DNA from: Actinomycetes bacterium
GTDB lineage: Bacteria > Actinomycetota > Actinomycetes > Jiangellales > Jiangellaceae
NCBI GenBank assembly: GCA_021793295.1
Contig: JAJYTA010000007.1
Span: 1 to 59,745, forward strand
Direction of reading: 5' to 3'
DNA: 59,745 nt
In this document: positions 15,305 to 28,638 of the stretch, one piece after another
Layout of the letters: each line of letters begins with the position of its first letter
How positions within the stretch are numbered: position 1 is the first letter of the stretch
The notes under the pieces: generated by a model
What the model was told of the DNA's origin: nothing
Seen by the model: only the letters and a program-made list of their open reading frames with translations
The model's database searches: none
Made by a program: the position numbers and the translations under genes

Positions 15305-17065
15305 ATGCGAACCGCCATCGGGATCGTGCTCGCCATCCTCGGCTTGCCGTTGTTCGCTGCCGGTGTGGTCGGCGCCATCTACATCGGTCCTGACGACACC
15401 GTCGAGATCGTCGACGCGCACTTCGACACCGAGGCGGCGGTCCTGGCGACGACGCCGTCGGTGCTCGGCGTGGCTGGGCCGACCCTCCACGTCAGCGCCG
15501 ATGCCGGCGAGGCCGACGTCTTCGTCGGCGCGGCGCACCCGGTACACGTCGACTCCTACCTGGCCGACGTGGCTCACGAGACGATCACCGAGGTCGGTCT
15601 CGGCGGCGAGGTCACCTCGGCGACTGAAGACGGCCCCAAACCCGTACCGGACGCCCCACCCGAGGGGCTCGGCTGGTGGCAGGGGTCGTCGACCGGCTCG
15701 GGTGAGCAGTCGATCAGTGTTGAGCTGACCGAGCAGCCACTCCGGATCGTCGTCATGCACGCCGAGCCCGGCGCTCCGCTCGCCGTCGACGTCGCCGCCG
15801 GGGCCGAAGTCGGCGGCGCCTTCGTCGTCGCGGTCGTCGTCGGGGTGGTCGGGCTGGCTTCGTTGGTCGGCGCGTTCTGGTTGATCCGCTCGGCGCGCAG
15901 ACGACGTCGACGGGCGCGGCTCACCGCCGTCCCGCCGCCCGCCGACGCGGTCGTTGACGAAGAGCCATCCGCCGACGACGAGCCATCCGCCGACGAGGCC
16001 GGAGACGGTGAGGAGACCGGCCGGGTCATCCCCTTGCCTGGGCGCCATGGGGCCCCGCCACCGCCGTCTCCGGATTCAACGCCTCCCGGCCCGCCGCGCC
16101 CGACGGCCCGGGTCCGCCTGATCGCGGGGTTCGGCGGCATGAGCGCGCTGGTCACGGGATGCGCCCAACTCCCGCAGCCAGTGGCCGAGTCCGAGCGGCC
16201 CACCACCGTCGAGGCCATCACGCCGGCCGCTGCCGATGACTTCTTCGCGCATTACACCGAGACGAACAACGCCGCCAACGCCACCCGCGACGACGAGCTG
16301 ATTGCCACCGTCGAGGCCGGCGCCCTGCTCGAGACGACCCGTTTCGCCTACGAGGAGCAGGAGGTACGCGGCGCCGAGCCGTTCGTGTCGTTCACCATCG
16401 CCGCCTCGGCGGTGGCCGCGCCCCGCCTGGGCGAGTACCCGCTGTGGTCGTTCGTCGCCACGGAACCCGACGGTGACCAAGCCGGCTCCTGGTACCTGCT
16501 CACCCGTGCCGACGCCGCCTCACCTTGGCTGGCCCACCTGGCGGTCCATCCCGAGCAGGACGTCGCGATGCCGCAACCGGTCAGCCGGGACGGATCAGCC
16601 GTCGTCGCCGACGACGAGATCGCCGAACGCGGCGACGCCGTCCTCGACGAGCTGACGGCGTTCGCCGAGACAGGTCAGGAGCCCGACGACGTCGACCTCA
16701 GTTACGCCGGCGGCGTGAGCCGACTGCCGGAGCACGGCCTGCAACTCGACGACGCCCCGCCCGAGTTCGGCAGCCACGACCGGCAATGCCAGCTGCGGGA
16801 CCCAGACCAGGTGCACTGGCTGGCCACCGAGTTCGGTGCCATGACTCTGGCGGCGATCGAATGCACCCAGACCATGGGCGCCAATCCGGGCTACTCCGTG
16901 GTCGTCGGCCCGGAAGGGCTCGGCATCGTGCCGGGCGGTGCGGAGATCGTCAACTCGTCGATCACCCAGAGCGTCAGCTTCGTGCTGGCCGTCGACACCG
17001 ACGGCTCGGCCACGGTCGTCGGCGACCGAATGCGCCCGACCGCCATGGACTACTCGGAGGCATGA
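15305..17065 (+). CDS. Large membrane protein with an internal lipobox (probable fusion)
   Basis: A 586-residue protein of unknown function. Residues 2-27 form a signal anchor (IGIVLAILGLPLFAAGVVGA), about 175-200 a second helix (VGGAFVVAVVVGVVGLASLV, then GAFWLI) followed by RSARRRRRR, which places the next 70 Pro/Asp-rich residues in the cytoplasm. At 270-286 a third hydrophobic segment preceded by arginines ends in LVTGC (C286), a textbook lipobox, and the remaining 300 residues look like an exported soluble domain. It reads like a two-helix membrane protein joined in frame to a complete lipoprotein precursor. ATG 15305. tRNA-Leu lies 80 bases downstream. Confidence 0.75.
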   Translation: MRTAIGIVLAILGLPLFAAGVVGAIYIGPDDTVEIVDAHFDTEAAVLATTPSVLGVAGPTLHVSADAGEADVFVGAAHPVHVDSYLADVAHETITEVGLGGEVTSATEDGPKPVPDAPPEGLGWWQGSSTGSGEQSISVELTEQPLRIVVMHAEPGAPLAVDVAAGAEVGGAFVVAVVVGVVGLASLVGAFWLIRSARRRRRRARLTAVPPPADAVVDEEPSADDEPSADEAGDGEETGRVIPLPGRHGAPPPPSPDSTPPGPPRPTARVRLIAGFGGMSALVTGCAQLPQPVAESERPTTVEAITPAAADDFFAHYTETNNAANATRDDELIATVEAGALLETTRFAYEEQEVRGAEPFVSFTIAASAVAAPRLGEYPLWSFVATEPDGDQAGSWYLLTRADAASPWLAHLAVHPEQDVAMPQPVSRDGSAVVADDEIAERGDAVLDELTAFAETGQEPDDVDLSYAGGVSRLPEHGLQLDDAPPEFGSHDRQCQLRDPDQVHWLATEFGAMTLAAIECTQTMGANPGYSVVVGPEGLGIVPGGAEIVNSSITQSVSFVLAVDTDGSATVVGDRMRPTAMDYSEA

Positions 17066-17145
17066 GGAACTAGCCTGAGGAACTCATCGCCGGACTGCCA
17101 AAGCCTTTCGGCTGCTGCCAGGGTGTGCCCTACGATGACCTCTGC

Positions 17146-17231
17146 GCGGGAGTGGCGGAATCAGGTAGACGCGCCAGGTTTAGGTCCTGGTGTCTTCGGA
17201 CGTGGGGGTTCAAGTCCCCCCTCCCGCACCA
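17146..17231 (+). tRNA. tRNA-Leu (anticodon TAG)
   Basis: The acceptor stem GCGGGAG/CTCCCGC, the anticodon arm CCAGG-TTTAGGT-CCTGG with anticodon TAG, a long variable arm (TGTCTTCGGACG) and the T arm GGGGGTTCAAGTCCCCC are all present. The type II variable arm identifies leucine. CCA (17229-17231) is encoded. Confidence 0.97.
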
Positions 17232-17382
17232 GTTCACCCACATCGATGGATGCCTGGGTCCGTCGTTCGCGAGGGGTGACAACGATGGCAAGTGTTGACC
17301 ACGATGTCACCCCCTTCGAACGACGATCCCCGCCCGGGATGGCGCCGCAAACCGGTGGATTCCGGACGGTAGATTTCCCCAG

Positions 17383-17850
17383 ATGGAGCTCATCGCGCTG
17401 ATCGTGTCGATCGTGGCTCTGCTGGTCGCACTGTGGGCGGCGAGGGCGGTTCGCACGCTGCTCGGTGCCACCGCCGACACCACCGTTCACCGGTCGGGTA
17501 CGCGGTCGTCCAGACGATCGCGGTCTCGGGGCCGGAGCAAGCAGCCGCACTTCACGTTCGAGCAGCTCAGCCCGCACCGGTATGCCCTGCGCAACGACGG
17601 CCACAGTCCGGCGTACGACGTCCGTGTCGACACCGGCGAACTGAGCGTGCACGAAGGCTCGCTGAGCATCGACGAGTTCCCGCCCGGCTACGTCGAGGAG
17701 TACCTGCTGATCCAGCCGCTGCAAAGCCAGGTGAGCCAGATCAACGTGACCTGGTACACCTCGCGCGACGCTCTCGCCGAGGCGCATGTGACGCCGTTTC
17801 CCCTCGGTCCCCGGCCGGTGGAGAACGACGTCGATCCGGGCACCATCTGA
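17383..17850 (+). CDS. Hypothetical protein with N-terminal membrane anchor
   Basis: A 155-residue protein. Residues 2-20 form a membrane helix (ELIALIVSIVALLVALWAA), followed by an Arg/Ser-rich basic stretch (SGTRSSRRSRSRGRSK) and a beta-rich domain starting HFTFEQLSPHRYALRNDGHS. NDGHSPAYDVRV resembles small domains that begin many actinobacterial hypothetical proteins, but no family is recognised. ATG 17383. It is convergent with the GNAT gene downstream. Confidence 0.65.
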   Translation: MELIALIVSIVALLVALWAARAVRTLLGATADTTVHRSGTRSSRRSRSRGRSKQPHFTFEQLSPHRYALRNDGHSPAYDVRVDTGELSVHEGSLSIDEFPPGYVEEYLLIQPLQSQVSQINVTWYTSRDALAEAHVTPFPLGPRPVENDVDPGTI

Positions 17851-17866
17851 GGCTGGCGACGAGCCG

Positions 17867-18637
17867 TCAACTGCTCAGGTCGTGACGCACCCAGACCCCG
17901 GGTTCGACGTAGACGGCGTAGTCGTGCTCCACGCTGCAGTGCACCGGGACCAGCGCGTCCGGGACCTCCACGACGCCGGTCTCGTCGAACGCCAGGCCGG
18001 TCCACGCTCGCCACTCGGCCAGCGTTCCGGCGATGACCATCGCCCGGGGGCACACGCCGACGATCTCGCCGCCGGCACGCACGTGCACGCGCAGCCACGG
18101 ATCGACCGGCAGGCCGTCCGGGCGGGTCCGCCGGGCATACTCGTGCATCGGCGTCGTCGGCTCGGCCGGTTTGCCGGTAGGGCGTACCGGCGCGACGAGC
18201 GTGTCGAAGCCGAGCCGGCGCACGTTGCCGCGCATCGCCGCCAGCAGGACCGCGGCCAGCCCGCCGCCCCGGCGGTCCGGGCGGATGGAGATCTCCAACG
18301 CCGACACCAGGTTGGGCGTCCGCCCCAGGCTGCGGTCCAGCGCTCCCCAGCGAATGACGGCGTCCCAGCCGTCCGATGGCAGGACCGTGCGCCCTTCGCC
18401 ACCGAACTGGAACGGCACCGTGTAGGCGCGCGCCACCGGCACCTCGGGGTCGTCCTCGTCGTAGCCGACCAGGACGTGCTCGGGGAAGTCGCGCACGGCG
18501 GTGACGTAGTAGAAGTTCGAGATCGGGTCCTGCTGGACGAACTCCGGCCACAGCTCGGGCAGCTTGGAGAGGTTCTCGGCGAGGTCCGGTCGACGGTCGA
18601 GGGGTTGGACGACGAGGTTGGCGGGCGTAGCGGGCAT
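17867..18637 (-). CDS. GNAT-family N-acetyltransferase-like protein
   Basis: A 256-residue protein. The central part SALEISIRPDRRGGGLAAVL with LAAMRGNVRRLGFDTLVAPV has the acetyl-CoA-binding pattern (I-x-x-x-x-R-G-x-G-L-A) of GNAT proteins, lengthened at both ends compared with typical 150-residue members. The C-terminal region (VHCSVEHDYAVYVEPGVWVR) is unlike standard GNATs. Substrate unknown. It may be cotranscribed with the upstream two-component genes, 24 bases away. Confidence 0.72.
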   Translation of the reverse strand: MPATPANLVVQPLDRRPDLAENLSKLPELWPEFVQQDPISNFYYVTAVRDFPEHVLVGYDEDDPEVPVARAYTVPFQFGGEGRTVLPSDGWDAVIRWGALDRSLGRTPNLVSALEISIRPDRRGGGLAAVLLAAMRGNVRRLGFDTLVAPVRPTGKPAEPTTPMHEYARRTRPDGLPVDPWLRVHVRAGGEIVGVCPRAMVIAGTLAEWRAWTGLAFDETGVVEVPDALVPVHCSVEHDYAVYVEPGVWVRHDLSS

Positions 18638-18660
18638 GGCGCGATTGTCGCACCTGACGC

Positions 18661-19332
18661 TCAGCTGCCACCCGGGCGGACGATGCCGTTCTCATAGGCG
18701 AAGACCACCACCTGAACACGGTCGCGCAGACCGAGCTTGGCGAGAATGCGCCCCACGTGCACCTTGACCGTCGCCTCCGAGATGAACAGGGAAGCGGCGA
18801 TCTCGCTGTTGGCTCGGCCCCGAGCCAGTTCGACGAGCACGTCTCGTTCTCGCTCGGTGAGCAGGCCGAGCCGCTCGCCCTGGACCGGCGGTTCGCTCCC
18901 GGCCGGCAGATGCTGCGCGAACGCCTCGATCAGCCGCCGGGTGATGCCGGGGGACACCGCGGCTTCTCCGGACGCGACGATACGAACTCCGGCGAGCAGG
19001 TCCGCCGGCGTCGCATCCTTGAGCAGGAACCCGCTGGCCCCGGCGCGCAGCGCGGCGTAGACGTACTCGTCGAGGTCGAATGTCGTCAAGACCAGCACCC
19101 GCACCGGCGAGCCCGATTCGACGATCCGCCGCGTCGCCTCGATCCCATCCATCGTCGGCATCCGGACGTCCATGAGCGCGACGTCCGGTTGCAGCGCCTG
19201 GACCATCGTGACGGCCTCGGCACCGTCCGCTGCCTCGCCGACGACCTCGAGATCCGGCTGGCGGTCGAGCAGGGCGCGGAAACCGAGACGCAGTAGGGAC
19301 TGGTCGTCCACCAGCAAGACGCGGATACTCAT
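18661..19332 (-). CDS. NarL/FixJ-family response regulator
   Basis: A 223-residue response regulator. The receiver domain (1-120) has the acidic pair D9-D10, phosphorylation site D55 (DVALMDVRMPTMDG), Thr84 region (VLVLTTFD) and Lys in FLLKDATP. A LuxR-type helix-turn-helix follows at about 155-215 (LTERERDVLVELARGRANSE, then IAASLFISEATVKVHVGRIL). It overlaps the upstream histidine kinase gene by four bases (ATGA). The neighbouring ABC-2 exporter is the probable output, as in many bacterial membrane-stress systems. Confidence 0.92.
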   Translation of the reverse strand: MSIRVLLVDDQSLLRLGFRALLDRQPDLEVVGEAADGAEAVTMVQALQPDVALMDVRMPTMDGIEATRRIVESGSPVRVLVLTTFDLDEYVYAALRAGASGFLLKDATPADLLAGVRIVASGEAAVSPGITRRLIEAFAQHLPAGSEPPVQGERLGLLTERERDVLVELARGRANSEIAASLFISEATVKVHVGRILAKLGLRDRVQVVVFAYENGIVRPGGS

Positions 19333-20513
19333 GACGCCACGTGTTCACCGAAGGGCAGGTGCGCACGCACGCGCCAGTTCGAGTCGCCGATCGGACCGGC
19401 CTCGACGTGTCCGCCGTACGAGCCGGCGCGTTCACTCATGCCGGCCAGACCGTGGCCGTCGAACCCACGCGGTTGGTGTGGTCGAGTCGCAGCGGTTCCA
19501 CCGTCGTCGAGCACCTCCAGATCCAAGCCGGTCGAGGTGAAGCGCAGCCGGACCTCGGCGCGGGCGTGCGTGCCTGCGTGCTTCATCGTGTTGGTCAGCG
19601 CCTCCTGGACGATGCGATAGGTGGTGAGCCCGGCACCCGGCCCCCAGGCACCTGGCTCGCCGTCACAGGTCATGGTGACCGCCAACCCGGTGGCGCGCAC
19701 CTGCTTCACCAATTCGGCGACGTCGTCGAATCCCGGCTGGGGAGCCGGACCGGAGCGCGCCGGCGCAGCGCCGTCCATCACGGTGCCACCATCACGCAGT
19801 AGCCCGACCAGGCGCCGGATCTCGCTCAGCGCCTCGCGACCGGTCGCCGAAGCCTTCTCCATCATGTCCACAGCATCGTCCGGAGCTACCGGCGTCGTCG
19901 CCGCCGCGCCATCGGCCAGGGCGACCATGACCGCCAGGTTGTGCGCGACGATGTCATGCATCTCGCGGGCGATCCGGGTTCGCTCGGCCGCCACGGCCAG
20001 GCGTGCCTGCTGGTCGCGTTCTCGCTCCAGCCGGACCGCCCGGTCGACCAGTTCGGCCAGGTAGGCCCTGCGGGTCTGCAGGTAGGTGCCGAGCAGGATG
20101 GATGCGGCGAACAGCGCGATCAGCGCCACCACGTCCCACCACTCGCCGCCGCCCCACAGCCAGGTCACGGTCAGCGGAACGGTGAGAACACTCAGCGCCC
20201 ACCAGGCGGTCACCCGCGATCGATGCCGCGCGACCGTGTAGGCGGCGACCATGGGCACTGCGGCCAGAAACGGGCCGGTGGCGTCTACGGCAGTACAGAT
20301 CAGGCCCAGCCCCAGCACCGCGGCGAACACGGCCAACGGAGCCCGGCGCCGCCATACCAGCGGTACGTGCATGGCCACGTAGAACAGCCAGTCGGTGTCG
20401 GTCGTGCCTTCGGCTGTCCCGGTAATCAGGACGAATGCTCCGGCCAGAACCGCTGAGAGCACCGCGTCGGCCGCCTGCGGATGCCGCGTGGCGGCGTCCC
20501 GGATGCTCCGCAT
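19329..20513 (-). CDS. Two-component sensor histidine kinase (HisKA_3 type)
   Basis: A 394-residue membrane kinase. Several hydrophobic helices occupy residues 15-145, with very short external loops, so it probably senses a membrane-embedded signal. A short coiled coil leads to the HisKA_3 motif IAREMHDIVAHNLAVMVALA with phospho-acceptor H186. The C-terminal ATPase domain shows VQEALTNTMKHAG (N box) and DGHGLAGMSERAG (G box). It phosphorylates the overlapping response regulator. The ABC-2 transporter genes lie directly upstream on the same strand. Confidence 0.92.
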   Translation of the reverse strand: MRSIRDAATRHPQAADAVLSAVLAGAFVLITGTAEGTTDTDWLFYVAMHVPLVWRRRAPLAVFAAVLGLGLICTAVDATGPFLAAVPMVAAYTVARHRSRVTAWWALSVLTVPLTVTWLWGGGEWWDVVALIALFAASILLGTYLQTRRAYLAELVDRAVRLERERDQQARLAVAAERTRIAREMHDIVAHNLAVMVALADGAAATTPVAPDDAVDMMEKASATGREALSEIRRLVGLLRDGGTVMDGAAPARSGPAPQPGFDDVAELVKQVRATGLAVTMTCDGEPGAWGPGAGLTTYRIVQEALTNTMKHAGTHARAEVRLRFTSTGLDLEVLDDGGTAATRPHQPRGFDGHGLAGMSERAGSYGGHVEAGPIGDSNWRVRAHLPFGEHVAS

Positions 20514-20538
20514 GACCCTCAGCGTACGGACCCCTTGC

Positions 20539-21342
20539 TCAGGCGTCCCTGCGGTGCAGTACCGCGGCTGCCGCGCCGAGGACGACGACGACCCATCCGG
20601 CGAGCGTCAGAGCCCCGACGCTCGGTGAGAGCACCTCGAACTCCGCGTTGCCAGCGTTCAGGATGAACATCGCTTGTCCGGCCAGGACCGGTTGGTACGG
20701 CGCGAGGTGGTCCTGGACAGCGTTGGGCAAGGCCATCATCATCGCCGGCGCGATCAACAGCAGACCGACGAATGCGGTGATGGCGCCGGCAGTGTGCCGG
20801 ATCAACGTCCCGAAGGCCAAGCCCAGCAGGCCCAAACCCACCGGGTACGTGCCCGCGGCGAGGACAGCGCGCGCCACGCCCGGATCGCTCAACGTCGTTG
20901 CAGCGCTCGGGGCGAACGCGACGGTGGTCAGGTACGTCACGAAGCACACCGCCACCATCACCGGCAGGGTGAGGGCGGTGAACGCCAGCGCTTTGGCCCC
21001 CAGCAACAGCAGCCGTCGCGGCACCGCCGCGAGCGATGCGCGAATCGAACCCGACCTGTATTCCGCGGACATCTGCAGCGCGCCGAGCACACCGATCACC
21101 AGGCCGAGCAACTCCAGGACGATGAACGTGCGGCCCACCGTCTCCGCAGGTGTGGCGATCACCTCGCCGTCGACGATCTGCTGCTCGTAAGCCCAACCGA
21201 CCACGCCGCCGATGCCGATGCTGATCGCGGCCACGACCCCCAGGAGCCACCAAGTGGAGCGCAGCGAACGCAACTTGGTCCATTCCGCCCGGGTCACCCG
21301 CGCCAGCGTGACCCGGTATTCAATCTGACGCGATGTGTTCAT
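20539..21342 (-). CDS. ABC-2 type exporter permease
   Basis: A 267-residue integral membrane subunit. After a conserved cytoplasmic start (VTRAEWTKLRSLRSTWWLLG), six hydrophobic segments follow, as in actinobacterial ABC-2 permeases linked to two-component systems. The TEWTKLRS-like motif is typical of this group. The start overlaps the ATPase gene stop by four bases (ATGA). With that ATPase it would export a lipid, peptide or drug; the substrate is unknown. Confidence 0.87.
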   Translation of the reverse strand: MNTSRQIEYRVTLARVTRAEWTKLRSLRSTWWLLGVVAAISIGIGGVVGWAYEQQIVDGEVIATPAETVGRTFIVLELLGLVIGVLGALQMSAEYRSGSIRASLAAVPRRLLLLGAKALAFTALTLPVMVAVCFVTYLTTVAFAPSAATTLSDPGVARAVLAAGTYPVGLGLLGLAFGTLIRHTAGAITAFVGLLLIAPAMMMALPNAVQDHLAPYQPVLAGQAMFILNAGNAEFEVLSPSVGALTLAGWVVVVLGAAAAVLHRRDA

Positions 21343-22250
21343 GCCGCACTCGCATTCTGGAATTCCACCGATTCCTGCGTGAGTTCCATGTAGGCCTGTT
21401 CGAGCGTCGCCCGCTGAGGTGTCAGCTCATGCACCGCCAATCCCTGCCGGCACGCGAGGTCACCGATCTGATCGGCTGAGAATCCCGAGACGCGCAGCAG
21501 ACCGGGATGCTCGCTGGTGACAGCGGCGCCGACGCGCACGAGATGGTCGTGCAGGTCGGTGGCGTCCGGCGAACGCACGATCACGTCACCCACACCCGCT
21601 TCGGAGATCAACTCTTCGACCGTCGTGTCCGCGATCAGTCGGCCGCGGCCGATGATCACCAGGTGCTCAGCAGTCATAGCCATCTCGCTCATCAAATGGC
21701 TGGAGACCAGCACGGTGCGTCCCTGCGCGGCCAGCTGCTTGAGCAGGGTGCGCATCCACAACACGCCGTCGGGATCGAGCCCGTTCACCGGCTCGTCCAG
21801 GATCACCACCGCCGGGTCGGCGACGAGGGCTGCGGCGATGCCCAGGCGCTGGCCCATGCCCAGCGAGAACCCCCCGGCACGGCGGCGGGCGGCGGAGTCG
21901 AGGCCCACCATCGCGAGCACATCGTCGACGCGCGCGGCCGGAATGCCGTGAGTCTGGGCGAGCGCGAGCACGTGGTGGTAGGCGCTGCGGCCGTTGTGCA
22001 CGGATCCGGCCTCCAGTAGCGCTCCCACCGCACACAGCGGTGCAGGGTGCTCGTCGTAGCGCACCCCGTCGACGTGCGCGGAGCCGGCCGTCGGCCGGTC
22101 CAGCCCGACGATCAGGCGCATCGTCGTGGACTTGCCCGCTCCGTTCGGCCCGAGAAACCCGGTCACCTGGCCGGGCCGGACGGTGAAAGACAGGTCGTCG
22201 ACGGCCACCTTGTCGCCGTATCGCTTGGTCAGTCCCGAGATCTCGATCAT
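21339..22250 (-). CDS. ABC exporter ATP-binding protein
   Basis: A 303-residue ATPase of the ABC-2/DRA family. Walker A is GPNGAGKST, the signature motif is the variant FSLGMGQRL, Walker B is VVILDEPVNGLDPDG and the switch histidine lies in VLVSSHLMSEM. The last 80 residues form the C-terminal extension usual for drug-exporter ATPases (VIVRSPDATDLHDHLVRVGA). ATG 22250 gives the normal family start (MIEISGLTKRYGDKVAV); a longer in-frame extension is shadow. It heads a four-gene operon with permease, kinase and regulator. Confidence 0.9.
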   Translation of the reverse strand: MIEISGLTKRYGDKVAVDDLSFTVRPGQVTGFLGPNGAGKSTTMRLIVGLDRPTAGSAHVDGVRYDEHPAPLCAVGALLEAGSVHNGRSAYHHVLALAQTHGIPAARVDDVLAMVGLDSAARRRAGGFSLGMGQRLGIAAALVADPAVVILDEPVNGLDPDGVLWMRTLLKQLAAQGRTVLVSSHLMSEMAMTAEHLVIIGRGRLIADTTVEELISEAGVGDVIVRSPDATDLHDHLVRVGAAVTSEHPGLLRVSGFSADQIGDLACRQGLAVHELTPQRATLEQAYMELTQESVEFQNASAA

Positions 22251-22396
22251 GTTCAGCACGCTACGGAGGCACCGGACGGCCCGGCATCCGTCTGCCGGCC
22301 AGGAATCCGACCGGCGCATAAGCCTGGAGTCGTACGACCAGCTGCGCGAAATGCGGATGAACCGACGACCGTCCGCGCCGTAAGCTGGACGCCGGT

Positions 22397-26329
<3,933 letters not shown>

Positions 26330-26398
26330 TCACCTAGCGTGGGGGCCGACGATCCATCCCCAGCCACGACCCAGCAACCGTCCCCATGGAGCCAGCGA

Positions 26399-28555
26399 AT
26401 GCCGGACACCCACGCGCCCGACCTCGTTCACTTCCGGTCCGCGGACATCAGCCTGATCATCGAACGCCGCGGCGACGCGCTGCCCCGGATCCTGCATTGG
26501 GGGCCGGACCTGGGTGAACTCACCGACGACGACCTCAGCGCCTACGCTTTGGCCCAGATCCCGCAGCGGGTGACCAACTCCCTCGACACATTCACCCCGG
26601 TCGCAGTGTTGCCCGAGCATGCTCACGGCTGGATGGGGACACCGGGGCTCAGCGGGCACCGCGACGGCACGGCGTTCTCGGCGCTGTTCCAGGTCACGTC
26701 CAGTACTGTCGACGCCGACCACGGCCATCGCCTCGTCGTCGCCGCGACCGATGACGCCGCGCAACTCGACCTGGACCTGCGAATCGAGCTCACCCCGGCC
26801 GGTCTGCTCCGCCAGCGGGCCACCGTCCGCAACACCGGCTCCGGCACCTACACCCTCGACGGCCTCGTCCTCGCGTTCCCGGTACCGGCGCGGGCCACCG
26901 AACTGCTCGACCTGACCGGGCGCCACCTGCGAGAACGCAGTCCGCAGCGCGCACCGTTCACCGTCGGCACGCACGTGCGTGAAAACCGCCGGGGACGGAC
27001 CGCGCTCGACGCGTCGTTGCTGATGATGGCCGGCACCGCCGGATTCGGCCATCGCAGCGGCGACGTGTGGGGCGTCCATGCGGCCTGGAGCGGCAACCAC
27101 CGCATGCTCGCCGAACGTATGCCCAACGGTGAATGCGTCCTGAGCGCCGGCGAGTTATTGCTCCCGGGTGAGGTCCGGCTCGCCACCGGCCAGGAGTACA
27201 CCACGCCCTGGATCTACGGCGCCTACGGCGACGGGCTCGACGAGCTGTCCCGCCGCTTCCACACCCACCTGCGCTCTCGGCCCCACCATCCCACGTCGGC
27301 CCGGCCAGTGACCTTGAACACCTGGGAGGCGGTGTACTTCGATCACGACGTTCCCACGCTGAAGCGCCTGGCCGAGCTGGGCGCCGAGGTCGGGGTGGAG
27401 CGGTTCGTGCTCGACGACGGCTGGTTCAGGCATCGTCGGAACGACACCGCCGGGCTCGGCGACTGGTACGTCGACGAGGCCGTGTGGCCCGACAGCCTGC
27501 ACCCGCTGGTCGATCACGTCACGAAGCTCGGTATGGAGTTCGGCCTCTGGGTGGAGCCGGAGATGATCAACCCCGACTCCGATCTCGCCCGCGCGCATCC
27601 GGACTGGATCATGCGGGCCGGCGATCGGCTGCCGCCGGAGTTCCGGCAGCAGCAGGTCCTCGATCTCGGCAATGAGGCCGCCTACGCATACATCCTGGAG
27701 CGCCTGGACGCACTGCTGTCGGAGTACCGCATCGGTTACCTGAAGTGGGACCACAACCGCGACCTCGTCGAAGCCGGCCACGCGCCGGGCGGGGCGGTCG
27801 CCGTGGCCGGCGTTCACCGCCAGACCGCCGCGCTGTACCGGTTGTTGGACGAGTTGCGAGCCCGCCATCCCGGCGTCGAGATCGAGTCGTGCTCGTCCGG
27901 CGGTGGCCGAGTCGACCTCGGGATTCTCGAGCGGACCGAGCGCATCTGGACCTCCGATTGCAACGACGCGGTGGAGCGCCAGCAGATCCAGCGTTGGACG
28001 AACCTGCTCGTGCCGCTGGAGATGATGGGCGCCCACGTCGGTCCGAGCACGTCGCACAGCACCGGCCGGCATCATGGCGTGGGCTTCCGGGCCGGCACCG
28101 CGCTGTTCGGCCACCTGGGCATCGAGTGGGACCTCACCGCCGCCACCGAGGACGAGCTGGCCGAGCTGACGGCGTGGGTCGAGCTGTACAAGCGGATCAG
28201 ACCCCTGCTGCACACCGGCGACGTCGTCCACGCCGATCACCCGGACCCCGCGCTCAACGTGCACGGCGTGGTGGCGCCCGACCGCTCGCAGGCGGTGTTC
28301 GCGATCGTGCAGACCGCGACCAGCCTGCACGCTCCGGTCGGCCCGGTTCAACTGCCAGGGCTCGATCCGCACGCGCGGTACCGCCTGACCCCGCTGCCCC
28401 CAGGCGACGTCGTCGCCGGCCACACGCGATCGTCGTTGCCATGGTGGGCGGACGGCGTGATCCTGCCCGGCCGGATGCTCGCCGAGAACGGCGTGCAAGC
28501 ACCGACTCTGCACCCGGAGCGGCTGGTCCTCGTCCAGGCGCAACGCCTCGCGTAA
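26399..28555 (+). CDS. Alpha-galactosidase, GH36
   Basis: A 718-residue GH36 enzyme that hydrolyses terminal alpha-1,6-galactosides (raffinose, melibiose and galactomannan side chains in known relatives). An N-terminal beta-sandwich (1-300) precedes the barrel. RFVLDDGWF is the family signature, the nucleophile is D451 in YLKWDHNRD, and the acid/base D520 lies in IWTSDCND. No signal peptide, so it acts inside the cell. ATG 26399 is preferred to a GTG 20 codons earlier because it restores the typical start and a GGAG lies upstream. No transporter or regulator is adjacent. Confidence 0.93.
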   Translation: MPDTHAPDLVHFRSADISLIIERRGDALPRILHWGPDLGELTDDDLSAYALAQIPQRVTNSLDTFTPVAVLPEHAHGWMGTPGLSGHRDGTAFSALFQVTSSTVDADHGHRLVVAATDDAAQLDLDLRIELTPAGLLRQRATVRNTGSGTYTLDGLVLAFPVPARATELLDLTGRHLRERSPQRAPFTVGTHVRENRRGRTALDASLLMMAGTAGFGHRSGDVWGVHAAWSGNHRMLAERMPNGECVLSAGELLLPGEVRLATGQEYTTPWIYGAYGDGLDELSRRFHTHLRSRPHHPTSARPVTLNTWEAVYFDHDVPTLKRLAELGAEVGVERFVLDDGWFRHRRNDTAGLGDWYVDEAVWPDSLHPLVDHVTKLGMEFGLWVEPEMINPDSDLARAHPDWIMRAGDRLPPEFRQQQVLDLGNEAAYAYILERLDALLSEYRIGYLKWDHNRDLVEAGHAPGGAVAVAGVHRQTAALYRLLDELRARHPGVEIESCSSGGGRVDLGILERTERIWTSDCNDAVERQQIQRWTNLLVPLEMMGAHVGPSTSHSTGRHHGVGFRAGTALFGHLGIEWDLTAATEDELAELTAWVELYKRIRPLLHTGDVVHADHPDPALNVHGVVAPDRSQAVFAIVQTATSLHAPVGPVQLPGLDPHARYRLTPLPPGDVVAGHTRSSLPWWADGVILPGRMLAENGVQAPTLHPERLVLVQAQRLA

Positions 28556-28562
28556 CCAAGGA

Positions 28563-28579
28563 GTCTCTAATTTTGAGAC
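28563..28579 (+). terminator. Short hairpin after the GH36 gene
   Basis: GTCTC and GAGAC enclose TAATTTT, eight bases past the stop of the alpha-galactosidase. The stem is only five base pairs and no U tract follows, so it is at best a weak terminator or an operator for the metE promoter. Confidence 0.35.
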
Positions 28580-28630
28580 GAATTCGTCCACAGACTGGGA
28601 CAACAGTCGATTAAAGCCCGGCCATGTGCC

Positions 28631-28636
28631 TATGAT
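28631..28636 (+). promoter_or_regulatory. Putative -10 box for the metE leader
   Basis: TATGAT lies just before the first bases of the cobalamin riboswitch, so transcription would start at about 28643, which fits a leader beginning with the riboswitch. No good -35 hexamer is seen at the usual distance. Confidence 0.5.
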
Positions 28637-28638
28637 CG

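Noticed and set aside
28563-28579. GTCTC-GAGAC hairpin as a T-box or second riboswitch
   Set aside because: The stem is only five pairs, with none of the T-box conserved elements; the cobalamin aptamer explains the rest of the leader.
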